Positions 8,776-19,197 of a stretch of DNA of 64,000 nucleotides are shown one piece after another (the first letter of the stretch is position 1; each line of letters opens with the position of its first letter). The stretch spans positions 806,001-870,000 of the forward strand of contig NZ_CP023676.1 of the NCBI RefSeq assembly GCF_003030305.1, in the 5' to 3' direction. The DNA comes from Cutibacterium acnes (GTDB taxonomy: Bacteria; Actinomycetota; Actinomycetes; Propionibacteriales; Propionibacteriaceae). The notes under the pieces were generated by a model. It saw nothing but the letters and a program-made list of their open reading frames with translations. It did not search any database and was not told the origin of the DNA. The translations under genes were made by a program, and so were the position numbers.

Positions 8776-9236
8776 GCGCTGAACTAGCACCGCGTCCACA
8801 GCAGGCCAGGACTGCTGCTGCACGGCCTACCTCGTTGCGTCCAGTATTGCGTGCACTGCCGCAACGGGTGCGTCAGCAGCAGATGGGGCGACTGGGCTTT
8901 GCCATTCTCATTGTTGTCATGTTAGCTGCTGGATTGGCCGGGCTGTTGGTGCTCAACACCACCATCCAGGCGCAGTCCATGCAGATTGCCCAGGAGACGC
9001 GCAATCTCAACGTCTTGCAACACCAGCAGGCTGTTCTGGCTGCTGAGGTCGATCACCTTCGTGGTCCGCAGAATCTCCAGGAACAGGCCAAGAAGCTCGG
9101 CATGAGGCCGAATCCTTACGGCTCCTATATTGACCTGCGTACTGGCAAGGTCATCGGAACCCAGACCAAGGTCGACGGCAAGGAGGTACCAGGAGTCATC
9201 GGGGAGACGGCTAAGCCTGAGGTGGGCCAGCCGTGA
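8772..9236 (+). CDS. ftsL: FtsL-like septum formation protein
   Basis: A 154-residue bitopic protein: basic cytoplasmic N-terminus, one membrane helix at about residues 41-59 (FAILIVVMLAAGLAGLLVL), then a periplasmic coiled-coil (IQAQSMQIAQETRNLNVLQHQ). Sequence similarity within this family is low, so the call rests mainly on topology, size and position between rsmH and ftsI, the normal ftsL slot. FtsL forms a complex with FtsB/FtsQ that activates FtsWI. ATGA overlap with rsmH and GTGA overlap with ftsI. Confidence 0.85.
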   Translation: MSAELAPRPQQARTAAARPTSLRPVLRALPQRVRQQQMGRLGFAILIVVMLAAGLAGLLVLNTTIQAQSMQIAQETRNLNVLQHQQAVLAAEVDHLRGPQNLQEQAKKLGMRPNPYGSYIDLRTGKVIGTQTKVDGKEVPGVIGETAKPEVGQP

Positions 9237-11158
9237 GTTCCCGGCATCCTACGGGCCCGAACTCACGGCCCGGGTCCGCCAGGCGGCCCGCGTCCAACCG
9301 TGGTCCCGGGCGAGCGCGACCTGGGTCTCGCTTGGAGGGTCGGGAGCCGCATAGTAGGCCCGTGCTCGAAATGGCTTCCCAACGGGGTCGTTTGACGATC
9401 GTTATGGCGGTATTTCTCGTGCTTGCGGTGAGCTTAGCTAGCCGTGCTTTGCAACTGCAGGCGATCGAGGCGCCTGCGTATGCGGCGTCGGCGGCGGCGA
9501 GGATGAAGTACACCTACGCTCTTCAGCCCAACCGAGGCGAGCTCACCGATCGCAATGGCATTGTGATGGCGCAAACCCAGCCTGCGGTATTGGTTTTTGT
9601 GGACCCTCGGATGATCTCCCGCAACGGCGTTGACGAGCGGGTGACGATGACTCGTGAACAACAGGAGAAGGCAGCCGCTGCGCCTAAGGCCGTCGCGAAG
9701 ATCCTTGCTACGCGATTGGGCGGGCAGCCGGAGGATTACCGCAAGGCGGTAACGGCCACTGATGCTAAGGGAAAGCTGAGCCGCTACTCGGTAGTACGCC
9801 ACCACGTTGACAGCTACACCTTCGACCTCATCAAGAAGGACATGAAGCAAGGTGGCTGGTACGGAGTATTTAGTTCAAATGACCCGATCCGTACCTATCC
9901 GTCGGGGCAGGTTGCCTCCAACGTCGTGGGCTTCGTGAATGCCGAGGGCAAAGGAGCTGGCGGTTTCGAATACTCCCATAACAAACAGCTTGCTGGTGTG
10001 CCGGGTAAAGAGTCGTATGAGGCCTCGACCTGGGGCCGTATTCCGCTGGGTTCTAATACTCTGGTGCCTGCGGTCGACGGCACAAGTTACACTCTGACTC
10101 TCGACGCTCAGCTACAGCTGATGGCTCAGCAGGCCCTCGGTACAGCGATTAAGAATGCCAAGGCAAAGAGCGGCGAGATCGTCATGATGGACGTGACTAA
10201 TGGTGAGGTCCTGGCGATGGCGTCAATGCCCACTTTTGACTCAAATAAGCCCGGCAAAGCTAAAGAGAACCAGACCCGCAATCGGGTCATCCAGGATGCG
10301 TACGAGCCAGGATCGGTGCAAAAAGTCCTGACTATGGCTGCGCTGACCGATCAGGGGATCATCACTCCCGATAGCCACATCGTCGTTCCGCGTGCTTTGT
10401 CGTCTGGTGGCGGCAAGATCACTGATGCTGAGCCTCACGGCACCGAGTACCTCACCGCCCGTGGGGTGCTAGTGCATTCGTCAAATATTGGGACGGCATT
10501 GTTTGCCCGAAAGTTAGACAAGGCGACCATGGTGTCTTATCTCAAGGCATTCGGGCTAGGGGCTCCTACCCGAATCGGTCTGCCAGGTGAGGCGAGTGGT
10601 CAGATACCGAAGCCCACTATGCCTGACTACACCCGGGACCAGGTTGCGTTCGGCCAGGGGCTGTCAGTGACGGCTCTTCAGGAGGCCGCTGCCGTTGCCG
10701 GAATCGTCAATGGCGGGGTCTACCACTCGCCGACGATTATCAAGTCTGCCGTTGACGGCCACGGCGAGCCTTCCGAGATTCCTAAGACGACTACCCGCAG
10801 AGTGATCTCGCAACGAGCCTCTGAGGAGGTTCGCGACATGATGGAGAACGTGGTATCTACCGCCAAGGGCCGACCTATTCCGGACTACCGGATGGGTGCC
10901 AAGACGGGTACTGCCCAGCGGATTGACCCTGAGTGTCACTGCTACCACGGGTACATCTCGTCGTTTATTGCCGTCGCTCCTATCGAGAAGCCGCGTATTC
11001 TCACGTACGTTGTCATCAATCAGCCCACCAACGGGCATACTGGCACGGCGGTGGCACAGCCAGCGGCGCGGCAACTCATGTCTGTTGCCCTGCCGCGATA
11101 CGGTGTGCAACCGTCCACCGACAAAGCGCGCAAGGAACCCTTGGAGTACCAGCCGTGA
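9233..11158 (+). CDS. ftsI: Septal class B penicillin-binding protein (FtsI/PBP3)
   Basis: A 641-residue septal transpeptidase that crosslinks peptidoglycan together with FtsW. A Pro/Arg-rich cytoplasmic tail and a membrane helix (about residues 55-75) precede the PBP dimerisation domain, which contains NRGELTDRNGIVMA. The transpeptidase motifs are all present: SxxK as SVQK in YEPGSVQKVL, SxN as SSN in VHSSNIG, and KTG in GAKTGTAQ. The GTG start overlaps the ftsL stop (GTGA). Essential division gene and a beta-lactam target. Confidence 0.95.
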   Translation: MSSRHPTGPNSRPGSARRPASNRGPGRARPGSRLEGREPHSRPVLEMASQRGRLTIVMAVFLVLAVSLASRALQLQAIEAPAYAASAAARMKYTYALQPNRGELTDRNGIVMAQTQPAVLVFVDPRMISRNGVDERVTMTREQQEKAAAAPKAVAKILATRLGGQPEDYRKAVTATDAKGKLSRYSVVRHHVDSYTFDLIKKDMKQGGWYGVFSSNDPIRTYPSGQVASNVVGFVNAEGKGAGGFEYSHNKQLAGVPGKESYEASTWGRIPLGSNTLVPAVDGTSYTLTLDAQLQLMAQQALGTAIKNAKAKSGEIVMMDVTNGEVLAMASMPTFDSNKPGKAKENQTRNRVIQDAYEPGSVQKVLTMAALTDQGIITPDSHIVVPRALSSGGGKITDAEPHGTEYLTARGVLVHSSNIGTALFARKLDKATMVSYLKAFGLGAPTRIGLPGEASGQIPKPTMPDYTRDQVAFGQGLSVTALQEAAAVAGIVNGGVYHSPTIIKSAVDGHGEPSEIPKTTTRRVISQRASEEVRDMMENVVSTAKGRPIPDYRMGAKTGTAQRIDPECHCYHGYISSFIAVAPIEKPRILTYVVINQPTNGHTGTAVAQPAARQLMSVALPRYGVQPSTDKARKEPLEYQP

Positions 11159-12744
11159 GCCCTGAATCTACTGTCACCCCCACTCCACCTGCTGGTGCTG
11201 CCCTCCGACCATCCCAGGGTGATCCTGTCGGGTGGACCGATCTAGTGGCCTCCTTCGACAGCTGCCGAGCTAATGACAACGGTCCTGCGATCACCGGGAT
11301 CACATTGGACTCCCGCCAGGTTCGCCCGGGCGATCTCTACGTCGGTCTGCACGGCCTGCATGCTCACGGGGCGAGTTTCGCTGCCTCTGCTGTTGAGTCG
11401 GGTGCAGTGGCAGTGCTCACCGACGAGGACGGTGCCACACTGGCGGCGGAGGCGGGTGTGCCGATCATCGTCGTCGACGATCCGCGCGCTGCCATGGCTG
11501 TTGCGGCCGCTAAGATCTTTGGACGCCCCTCGGATGCCATGACGATGTTTGGTATTACGGGGACTAACGGTAAAACCACAACGGCCTTCCTCGTGGAGGC
11601 CGGATTGCGTGCGGCTGGCCACCATGTTGGGACTATCGGGACAATTGGATTCCGGCTCGACGGTGAGGAGTTGCCTAGTGCTCGCACCACCGTCACGACG
11701 CCGGAGTCCCCAGATCTGCAAGGGCTATTCGCGGCGATGGCTGAGCGAGGTGCTTCTGACGTCGTGATGGAGGTGTCGTCGCACGCTCTGGCCTTGCAGC
11801 GGGTGGATGGAACCTGTTTCGATGTCGTGGCTTTCACCAACCTGGGCCGTGACCATCTGGATTTCCATAACACCCTTGATAATTATTTCAACGCTAAAGC
11901 CCGTTTGTTCACCCCCGATCTGGCTCGGGTTGGCGTTATCAATGTCGATGACCCGCGTGGTCGTCAGCTAGTTGAGCGTATGCAAGCCAACGGGGTTAAG
12001 GCCGTGACAACGTCAATCCATCAGCCCTCTGACTATCAGGTGACGTCATGGCAGGCCGCGCGTGCCGGGGCAATTTTCGACGTGAGCACTCCGTCGGGGG
12101 AGCGCACCCTCGAGCTGTCCTTGCCCGGCGAATTCAATGTCCGCAACGCAGCTATGGCTCTGGCCATGCTCGAGGCTGCCGGGCTCGCTTTTGACGATGT
12201 TGCAGATGGTTTGTGTTCCGCGCAGGTGCCTGGCCGTATGGAGCGGGTCGATCTCGCAGATGACGCCCCGACGGCCCTCGTGGACTTTGCGCACACTCCG
12301 CAAGCGATTGCATCAGCTCTTGATGCCGCTCGGTCGTCAGTCGATGGCGGCCGTCTTATCGCCGTGCTCGGTGCTGGGGGAGACCGTGACGTGGCCAAGC
12401 GTGGTCCAATGGGCCAGATTGCCGCTGAGCGTGCCGATATCGTCATCGTTACTGATGACAACCCACGTACCGAAGATCCTGCGGTGATCCGTGCAGCCGT
12501 GCTGGAGGGGGCCCATGAAGCTGCTGGTGACGGGGTCATTGTGATCGACGGGGGACGTCGTCGTGAGGCGATTAACGAGGCCCTGCGGATGGCGGAGGCT
12601 GGCGACGTTATCTGCGTGCTCGGCAAGGGACATGAGACCGGGCAGAACATTGGCAGTGAGGTGCTGCCGTTCGACGATCGTGAGGTTATCCGGGCCGAAT
12701 GGAAGATCATGGCCCGGCAGAGCGAGGAGGATCAGGCACGATGA
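11155..12744 (+). CDS. murE: UDP-MurNAc-tripeptide synthetase
   Basis: This 529-residue Mur ligase adds the diamino acid to UDP-MurNAc-L-Ala-D-Glu. It shows the ATP loop [16 protein letters not shown], the central TTPESPDLQ and EVSSHALALQRV motifs, and the C-terminal DNPRTEDP. The DNPR motif indicates a diaminopimelate-type substrate (propionibacteria use LL-DAP; that detail is family knowledge, not visible here). Start: GTG at 11155 overlaps the ftsI stop; the open frame to 10933 lies inside ftsI and is rejected. Confidence 0.95.
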   Translation: MSPESTVTPTPPAGAALRPSQGDPVGWTDLVASFDSCRANDNGPAITGITLDSRQVRPGDLYVGLHGLHAHGASFAASAVESGAVAVLTDEDGATLAAEAGVPIIVVDDPRAAMAVAAAKIFGRPSDAMTMFGITGTNGKTTTAFLVEAGLRAAGHHVGTIGTIGFRLDGEELPSARTTVTTPESPDLQGLFAAMAERGASDVVMEVSSHALALQRVDGTCFDVVAFTNLGRDHLDFHNTLDNYFNAKARLFTPDLARVGVINVDDPRGRQLVERMQANGVKAVTTSIHQPSDYQVTSWQAARAGAIFDVSTPSGERTLELSLPGEFNVRNAAMALAMLEAAGLAFDDVADGLCSAQVPGRMERVDLADDAPTALVDFAHTPQAIASALDAARSSVDGGRLIAVLGAGGDRDVAKRGPMGQIAAERADIVIVTDDNPRTEDPAVIRAAVLEGAHEAAGDGVIVIDGGRRREAINEALRMAEAGDVICVLGKGHETGQNIGSEVLPFDDREVIRAEWKIMARQSEEDQAR

Positions 12745-14198
12745 GAGTTCTCGACGTTGCCACCCTCGCGCAGTGGGTCGAAGCAGCACCGGTAAATGAT
12801 TCTGCCCAGGTGGGCCCGGACGTCGTCATTGATACCCGGAAGGTAACTCCGGGCGCTCTGTTTATCGCTCTTCCCGGCACCCGGGTAGACGGTCATGACT
12901 TCACTCAGGCGGCTCAGGACACGGGCGCTGCCGCTGTCCTGGTCACTCGGCGCACCGACGCACAGTTGCCCCATCTCGTTGTTGACGATGGTCAAGCCGG
13001 CCTATCTCGACTGGCGCGTCATGTCGTGGCGACTGAACGAGAACGTGGCATGCGTACCATCGCTTTGACTGGTTCCAGCGGTAAGACAAGCACCAAGGAC
13101 ATGCTGGCCCAGATCCTTGAGACTTTTGGCCCAACGGTGGCTCCGGTGGGATCGTTCAACAATGAAATCGGAGTTCCTCTGACGGCGTGCCGCAGTAACG
13201 AGAACACCTCTTTCTTGGTGTCGGAAATGGGGACTCGCGGTCTGGGTCATATCTCCTGGCTCACCTCCATCGTTACTCCCGACGTAGCCATGGTCCTCAA
13301 CGTCGGGAATGCCCACCTGGGCGAGTTTGGTTCGCGAGAGGTCATTGCCCAGGCTAAGGGTGAGATCGTTGAGGCCCTCAGCGTTGACGGTTGGGCTGTG
13401 CTCAACGCCGCCGATACCCTTGTCGCCGGGATGGCACCGCGCACCCGTGGACATATTGCATGGTTCAGCCCTGATGCTGACCATCGTCGCCCAGATGCCG
13501 ACATCGAGGTGTGGGCCGAATCAACCCATGCCGACGACCTGGATCGTCACTCCTTTACCCTTGCCGCCCGCCGGGGTGAGTCCACCTGGCGTAGCCCTGT
13601 CCGGCTGATGACGATGGGTGCTCATCAGGTCGCAAATGCCGTGGCTGCTACTGCTGCTGCGCTGGCAGCCTTGGCTATGAATGACGACATCGATGACCAA
13701 ACTGTCACTCGGATCGCCGAGGCGCTCAGCAACGCCGTGTCCAGGTCAGCTATGAGAATGCAGTTGCGTGAACGCGCCGATGGCCTGGTGCTGGTCGAGG
13801 ACTGCTACAACGCCAACCCTGACTCGATGGCCGCTTCGTTGACAGCGATGGGGCATGTCTTGGCGACGCGCCGAGTTCGGGACCCTCAGACTAGGGGCGT
13901 CGCCGTCTTGGGCGACATGCTCGAGCTTGGACAGGACTCTGCTCGTCTCAATGCCGAGTCCGGTCGGCTAGCAGCCCACGCTGGATTCGACGTCATTATC
14001 GCTGTTGGCGATGAGGCCGAGAACATTGCCGAAGGTGCCCGGGCCGAAGGCGCACGTGTGATTGTTTCCACCGTGGAAGGTGCTTCTGGGTCACTAGGTT
14101 GGACCTCACACGATGTCGTTTTACTCAAAGCTTCCAGAGGTCTGGCCTTGGAGCGAGTAGGACGCGAAGTGTTCGAGGAAAGGGAGGCCCAGGCGTGA
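12741..14198 (+). CDS. murF: UDP-MurNAc-tripeptide:D-Ala-D-Ala ligase
   Basis: MurF completes the UDP-MurNAc-pentapeptide. The 485-residue product has DTRKVTPGALFIALPG near the N-terminus, the ATP loop LTGSSGKTSTKDMLAQIL, SFNNEIGVPLT, SEMGTRGLGHI, and DCYNANPDSMAASL toward the C-terminus, all MurF signatures. ATGA overlap with murE and GTGA overlap with mraY indicate translational coupling. Confidence 0.95.
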   Translation: MRVLDVATLAQWVEAAPVNDSAQVGPDVVIDTRKVTPGALFIALPGTRVDGHDFTQAAQDTGAAAVLVTRRTDAQLPHLVVDDGQAGLSRLARHVVATERERGMRTIALTGSSGKTSTKDMLAQILETFGPTVAPVGSFNNEIGVPLTACRSNENTSFLVSEMGTRGLGHISWLTSIVTPDVAMVLNVGNAHLGEFGSREVIAQAKGEIVEALSVDGWAVLNAADTLVAGMAPRTRGHIAWFSPDADHRRPDADIEVWAESTHADDLDRHSFTLAARRGESTWRSPVRLMTMGAHQVANAVAATAAALAALAMNDDIDDQTVTRIAEALSNAVSRSAMRMQLRERADGLVLVEDCYNANPDSMAASLTAMGHVLATRRVRDPQTRGVAVLGDMLELGQDSARLNAESGRLAAHAGFDVIIAVGDEAENIAEGARAEGARVIVSTVEGASGSLGWTSHDVVLLKASRGLALERVGREVFEEREAQA

Positions 14199-15265
14199 AG
14201 AACATCCTGCTCGCCGGTGCGGTGTCAATGATCGGCACCCTCGTCGGCACGCGGTGGTTCATCCATTGGCTCGCCGCGAAGGGCTATGGCCAGTTCATTC
14301 GCGACGACGGCCCGACAACCCATAAGACGAAAAAGGGCACCCCGACCATGGGCGGCGCTGTCATTATTGTCTCCGTACTGCTGGCGTACCTCGTAGCACA
14401 CCTGGTGACATGGACCCATCCCTCCATCTCGGCGCTGCTGGTGTTGTGGCTGTTTTCGGGATTGGGTTTCATCGGTTTTCTTGACGACTGGACAAAGATT
14501 TCTAAGCAGCGTTCCTTGGGTCTTAAACCCAAAGGAAAGCTCCTCGGCCAGGCTTTTGTCGCTATCACTTTCGCTATCGGGGTGATGTATTTCCCTGATG
14601 TCCACGGTGTGACGCCAGGGTCGCCAGCTATCTCTTTCCTGCGTGATATTTCGTGGCTGTACCTACCCGTCTGGCTGGGCATCGTCTGGGTGATCCTGCT
14701 TATTGCAGGAAGTTCCAACGCTGTCAACCTCACCGACGGTCTTGACGGCTTAGCTACCGGTGCGTCCACGATGGTTTTCGGCGCCTATACCGTGCTGAGC
14801 ATCTGGCAGTTCAATCAGTGGTGCTCTCGCCCGACCACCGCAGGAAACCACTGTTATGCAGTGCGTGACCCTCACGATATTGCAGTGGTTGCCATCGCTA
14901 TCGCCGGAGCGTGTTTTGGGTTTCTGTGGTGGAATGCTAAGCCCGCCCAGATCTTTCTTGGCGACACAGGATCATTGGCTCTTGGTGGCGCTGTTGCCGG
15001 TATGGCCGTCGTCAGTCGCACTGAGCTGCTCCTGGTCATTATTGGTGCTCTCTTCGTCATCGAAACGGTCTCGGTTATGTTGCAGGTCAGTGTGTTTAAG
15101 ATCACTGGCGGAAAACGTGTCTTTAAAATGGCCCCGTTGCACCATCACTTTGAGCTGAAGGGGTGGGCTGAGGTGACGGTAGTCATCAGGTTCTGGATTA
15201 TTTGCGGCCTTGCTGTTTCGGCTGGCCTAGGAATCTTCTATGCAGAATGGGTGGCAGGGCAGTGA
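14195..15265 (+). CDS. mraY: Phospho-MurNAc-pentapeptide translocase
   Basis: MraY transfers phospho-MurNAc-pentapeptide to undecaprenyl phosphate, making lipid I in the membrane. The 356-residue polytopic protein carries the catalytic signatures [16 protein letters not shown], the aspartate cluster [20 protein letters not shown], and the C-terminal [13 protein letters not shown] histidine motif. The GTG start overlaps the murF stop. The longer frame from 14099 is within murF. Confidence 0.96.
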   Translation: MKNILLAGAVSMIGTLVGTRWFIHWLAAKGYGQFIRDDGPTTHKTKKGTPTMGGAVIIVSVLLAYLVAHLVTWTHPSISALLVLWLFSGLGFIGFLDDWTKISKQRSLGLKPKGKLLGQAFVAITFAIGVMYFPDVHGVTPGSPAISFLRDISWLYLPVWLGIVWVILLIAGSSNAVNLTDGLDGLATGASTMVFGAYTVLSIWQFNQWCSRPTTAGNHCYAVRDPHDIAVVAIAIAGACFGFLWWNAKPAQIFLGDTGSLALGGAVAGMAVVSRTELLLVIIGALFVIETVSVMLQVSVFKITGGKRVFKMAPLHHHFELKGWAEVTVVIRFWIICGLAVSAGLGIFYAEWVAGQ

Positions 15266-16743
15266 CGTTCTCCGGAAAGGTTGATCTCAGCGCGGCTGAC
15301 CGGCTCTTCGACTGGTCTGGTGTGCATGTTGTCATCGCTGGTTTAGGCACGTCCGGCTATGCCGCCGCTGACGCGTTACTTGAGCTTGACGCCACGGTCC
15401 TCGTCCTTGACGACTCCGATGACGACTCCCACCGTGACAAAGGTGGTCTGCTGGAGGTCCTCGGGGCCGAAGTGCGTTTGGGCCCCGGATCAGCATCCGA
15501 CTTGCCGGAGGAAACGGACCTCGTCGTCGTCTCTCCTAGCTGGCGTCCTACCCAACCGCTGGTAGCTCGTGCCCTTACGCGAGGGATCCCCGTTTGGGGT
15601 GAGCCTGAACTGGCCTGGCGCCTCATGCATCCCGACCGTGTTATTCCGTGGCTGGCGATTACCGGCACCAATGGCAAGACGACGACTACCCAGATGACCG
15701 AGTCGATTCTTCATGCGGCAGGTCTGAAGGCATGTGCTGTCGGTAACATTGGCCGACCCATCCTTGAGGCCATGGCTGACGAGATCAACTACGACGTTTT
15801 TGCAGTGGAGCTGTCCAGCTTCCAGCTGCACTGGTCAAACTCACTATCTCTCCATTCCGCGGCAGTGCTCAACCTTCATCAAGACCACCTGGAGTGGTAC
15901 GCCCACGAATCGGATCCGCTCGGTTCGTACGCCGCCGATAAGGCTCGGATCTACCACCAGGTGACCAACTCCTGCGTCTACAACGTTGCCGATCCCGCCA
16001 CCGAACACATGGTGGAGGATGCCGACGTCGTTGAGGGGGCTCGCGCTATCGGGTTCACGACCGGGACCCCGGGGCCGTCCATGATCGGAATTGTGGACGG
16101 CCTCATCGTCGATCGTGCCTTCGTTGAGCAGCGCGCGACCTCGGCGATGAAGCTGGCTCGCCTTGAGGACGTGCACCCTTTCGCTCCGCACAATGTCGAA
16201 AACGCGTTGGCTGCTGCGGCACTGACCCGCTCCTTTGGTGTTCCTGCGCCTGCCGTCGGACAGGGTTTGCGTGACTTGCATCTTGGTGGACACCGCATCG
16301 AGACGGTGCACCAGGCCGGTGGCATTACCTGGGTCGATGATTCCAAGGCGACGAACCCCCATGCTGCAAACTCCTCGATGCGGGCCTTTGAACACATCGT
16401 GTGGATCGCTGGTGGGCAGGCCAAGGGCACGCATTTTGACAACCTCGTGACCACTCATGCTGGCAAGCTGCGTGGCGTCGTAGTGCTGGGAACTGACCGC
16501 GGCATCATCGCGAGATCTTTGGCCGAGCATGCTCCACAGGTTCCGGTCGTCGTCATTGACGACATGTCCCGCGAGGCGATGGCTCGTGCGGTCCACGAGG
16601 CTGCCAAGATGGCTCGTCCTGGGGATACCGTCTTGATGGCACCTGGCTGTGCCAGCTTGGATATCTGGCCCGGCTATGCCGCACGCGGTGAGGACTTTGC
16701 CAATGCTGCTCAACACGTTGACGGGCCAGATGCCGATGGCTGA
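15262..16743 (+). CDS. murD: UDP-MurNAc-L-alanine:D-glutamate ligase
   Basis: A 493-residue Mur ligase adding D-glutamate. The N-terminal Rossmann segment ([20 protein letters not shown]) binds the UDP moiety. The ATP loop is [14 protein letters not shown], followed by [10 protein letters not shown] and [11 protein letters not shown] in the central domain and HRIETVHQ...[11 protein letters not shown] toward the end, as in the family. The GTG start at 15262 overlaps the mraY stop by four bases. Confidence 0.95.
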   Translation: MTFSGKVDLSAADRLFDWSGVHVVIAGLGTSGYAAADALLELDATVLVLDDSDDDSHRDKGGLLEVLGAEVRLGPGSASDLPEETDLVVVSPSWRPTQPLVARALTRGIPVWGEPELAWRLMHPDRVIPWLAITGTNGKTTTTQMTESILHAAGLKACAVGNIGRPILEAMADEINYDVFAVELSSFQLHWSNSLSLHSAAVLNLHQDHLEWYAHESDPLGSYAADKARIYHQVTNSCVYNVADPATEHMVEDADVVEGARAIGFTTGTPGPSMIGIVDGLIVDRAFVEQRATSAMKLARLEDVHPFAPHNVENALAAAALTRSFGVPAPAVGQGLRDLHLGGHRIETVHQAGGITWVDDSKATNPHAANSSMRAFEHIVWIAGGQAKGTHFDNLVTTHAGKLRGVVVLGTDRGIIARSLAEHAPQVPVVVIDDMSREAMARAVHEAAKMARPGDTVLMAPGCASLDIWPGYAARGEDFANAAQHVDGPDADG

Positions 16744-18025
16744 GAAATCGGTAGATTCACGGGTCCGCCGTACCACCCGACGCCGGACTCCCGGCAGCTG
16801 GTTGAGGCATTTACTGCGACTTGACGGTGGTGACGGTTCCTCACGCCGATTGCTGGCTCAGCCGTTTCTGGATTACTACGTCATCCTGGCTACTACCGTG
16901 CTGCTGTGCGGTATTGGCGCGCTGATGGGATTGTCATCCTCGTCGGTGTACTCCCAGTCCCTGGGTCACGGGCCTTATCACTTTGCGATTCGTCAGATCC
17001 TGTTCCTGGTAGTGGGCGCTATCGCGGCAGCCGTGGTGTCGCGGCTCTCGGAGACACATCTGAGGCAACTTGGTGGGTTCGCCTATGCCGTCGTGTGTCT
17101 CATGCTCGTTTTGGTGCTGACCTTTTTGGGTTCAGACGCTGGAAAGGGAAACCAGTCATGGCTGTCTCTCGGACCGGTTAGTTTGCAGCCCTCAGAGTTC
17201 GCAAAATTCGCCCTGGTGCTCCTTGGGGCGAGTTACATGTCTTCACGACGTGGCGAGATGGCGACTCCGAAGGGCGTGGGGGGTTACCTTGGTCTATATG
17301 GGGTCGTCGGTCTGCTTGTTGTAGCTCAGGGAGACCTCGGCACAACGATGATTATTGGCCTTATCATGTTGGCCCAGATGTGGAACTTTGGAGTGCCCAA
17401 GCGTTATTTGGGTGCCCTCATTGGCCTCGGTCTCTTGGCGGTGCTGCTGCTCACTGCCATCACCCCCTATCGCGCCGAGCGCGTGTTGTCGTTCCTGCAC
17501 CCAGACAATGGCGCCAGCACCTCCCAGCAGCCTCTTTCGGCGATTTATGCGCTGGCGACCGGTGGCTGGTGGGGTGTTGGTATCGGTGCCTCCCGACAGA
17601 AATGGGGCGGCCTTTATGATGGCGCTCAGAACGACTTCGTCTTTGCCGTTCTTGGTGAGGAAATGGGCCTGCTGGGTACCCTGGGTGTCATCCTGCTGTT
17701 TACCTTGCTGATATGGGCTGGCGTGCGCACAGCGATGCGGCAGGATTCGTTGTTTCGTCGTTCAGCCGCGTCGACGGCCACCGCGTGGATTGCAGCTCAG
17801 GCCCTCATCAACATGTCTGTATCGCTGAACCTCTTGCCGGTCGTGGGCGTCCCGCTTCCGTTCATTTCTATCGGTGGTTCTGCACTAGTGTCGGCGCTGT
17901 TAGCAGTGGGGCTTTTGTTGGCATGTGCCCGCACCGAGCCTGATGCCCGGCGAAGTACTGCTGCCTCGCAACGCACTGAGCCGGCCCGAGTAACGAGCGT
18001 CGTCGATGGTGGCAACCGTGGCTGA
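16736..18025 (+). CDS. ftsW: Septal peptidoglycan polymerase FtsW (SEDS)
   Basis: FtsW is the SEDS glycosyltransferase that polymerises lipid II at the septum with FtsI. The 429-residue protein has a long basic cytoplasmic N-terminus and about ten membrane helices. It contains the SEDS motifs [30 protein letters not shown] and, near the end, [16 protein letters not shown]. Start: ATG at 16736 overlaps murD by eight bases; ATG at 16730 in the same frame is an alternative. The long basic N-terminus is normal for actinobacterial FtsW. Confidence 0.93.
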   Translation: MAEKSVDSRVRRTTRRRTPGSWLRHLLRLDGGDGSSRRLLAQPFLDYYVILATTVLLCGIGALMGLSSSSVYSQSLGHGPYHFAIRQILFLVVGAIAAAVVSRLSETHLRQLGGFAYAVVCLMLVLVLTFLGSDAGKGNQSWLSLGPVSLQPSEFAKFALVLLGASYMSSRRGEMATPKGVGGYLGLYGVVGLLVVAQGDLGTTMIIGLIMLAQMWNFGVPKRYLGALIGLGLLAVLLLTAITPYRAERVLSFLHPDNGASTSQQPLSAIYALATGGWWGVGIGASRQKWGGLYDGAQNDFVFAVLGEEMGLLGTLGVILLFTLLIWAGVRTAMRQDSLFRRSAASTATAWIAAQALINMSVSLNLLPVVGVPLPFISIGGSALVSALLAVGLLLACARTEPDARRSTAASQRTEPARVTSVVDGGNRG

Positions 18026-18067
18026 TCTGAGCCTCATTTGCCGTCTTTCTTCCCCAGAGGAGTACTC

Positions 18068-19186
18068 ATGGTAAACGTTGTCTTGGCTGGCGGAGGAACG
18101 GCTGGCCATACATCGCCGTTGATCGCGACCGCGATGGCGCTGCAGGAACGTGGGGCGACGGTCTCGTGTATTGGTACGCCAAGGGGACTCGAGGGACGAG
18201 TTATCCCGGAAGCGGGGCTGCAACTTGACATGATTCCGCCGGTGCCGTTGCCCCGTACCGTTAATGCTGACCTATTCAAGGTTCCTGCTCGGCTAGCCGG
18301 GGCGGTGCGTAAGGCTGGCGAGGTGCTTCAGCGTCGCCAGACCGACGTCGTCGTCGGGTTTGGTGGCTACGTGTCGTTGCCTGCGTATTTAGCGGCCAGG
18401 CGAGCCAAGATCCCGGTCGTCATCCACGAGCAGAATGCTGTGCCGGGGTTGGCAAACAAGATTGCCGCACGCTTTGCCGTCTTCGTCGGTACGGCTTTCC
18501 CCGACACGCCCTTGCCCAAAGCGCGGTTTGTTGGCATGCCGTTGCGTTCACAGATCACCGATTTGGCTGACGCTAGTGGGCAAGCCCGAGCTGAGCGTTG
18601 TGCCCGTGCTCGTGCTGACCTTGGTCTTGACATCAACCGTCCAACTTTGTTGGTGTCGGGGGGCTCTCAGGGGGCGGTGGCCATTAATGAGGCGGTTGTT
18701 GCTGCGCGGACACGTCTACTTGCAGACGGTGTGCAGATTCTTCACGTGCTCGGGCCGAAGAACATCCGGGGGGCTACGAGGATTACCGACGAGTTGACCG
18801 GAGCGTCATGGTTGCCCATGGGATACGTTGACGACATGGCGAGTGCTTATGCGGCTGCCGACCTCATGGTGGCCCGTTCTGGCGCTGGAACAGTGGTGGA
18901 AACAGCGACCGTCGGTTTGCCGACTATCTATGTGCCGTTGCCGCACGGTAATGGCGAGCAGGCGCGCAATGCCACCTCGGCGGTCGACGCCGGAGCTGGC
19001 GTTGTCGTCGCTAATGCTGATCTGGACGTTGAGCGCCTCCTTGCGGAGACTGCCCGCATCCATGATGCTGATGTTCTTGCCCAGATGTCAGCGGCAGGAC
19101 GGGGACTCATGCCCGCTCACGCTGCTGAGGAGATGGCGGTCCGGGTGATCTCGGCGGCGACGTCGATAGACCCTACGATTGGTTGA
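18068..19186 (+). CDS. murG: UDP-GlcNAc:lipid I N-acetylglucosaminyltransferase
   Basis: MurG makes lipid II from lipid I on the cytoplasmic face of the membrane. The 372-residue GT-B enzyme opens with VVLAGGGTAGHTSPLIATA (the glycine-rich loop) and has GFGGYVSLPAYLAA, HEQNAVPGLANK, VSGGSQGAVAINEAV and the C-terminal RSGAGTVVETATVGLPTIYVPLPHG...EQARNA. Start: ATG at 18068 is preceded by AGAGGAGTACTC; the frame from 18038 adds only unconserved residues. A 42-base gap separates it from ftsW. Confidence 0.95.
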   Translation: MVNVVLAGGGTAGHTSPLIATAMALQERGATVSCIGTPRGLEGRVIPEAGLQLDMIPPVPLPRTVNADLFKVPARLAGAVRKAGEVLQRRQTDVVVGFGGYVSLPAYLAARRAKIPVVIHEQNAVPGLANKIAARFAVFVGTAFPDTPLPKARFVGMPLRSQITDLADASGQARAERCARARADLGLDINRPTLLVSGGSQGAVAINEAVVAARTRLLADGVQILHVLGPKNIRGATRITDELTGASWLPMGYVDDMASAYAAADLMVARSGAGTVVETATVGLPTIYVPLPHGNGEQARNATSAVDAGAGVVVANADLDVERLLAETARIHDADVLAQMSAAGRGLMPAHAAEEMAVRVISAATSIDPTIG

Positions 19187-19197
19187 GGAGATATCTC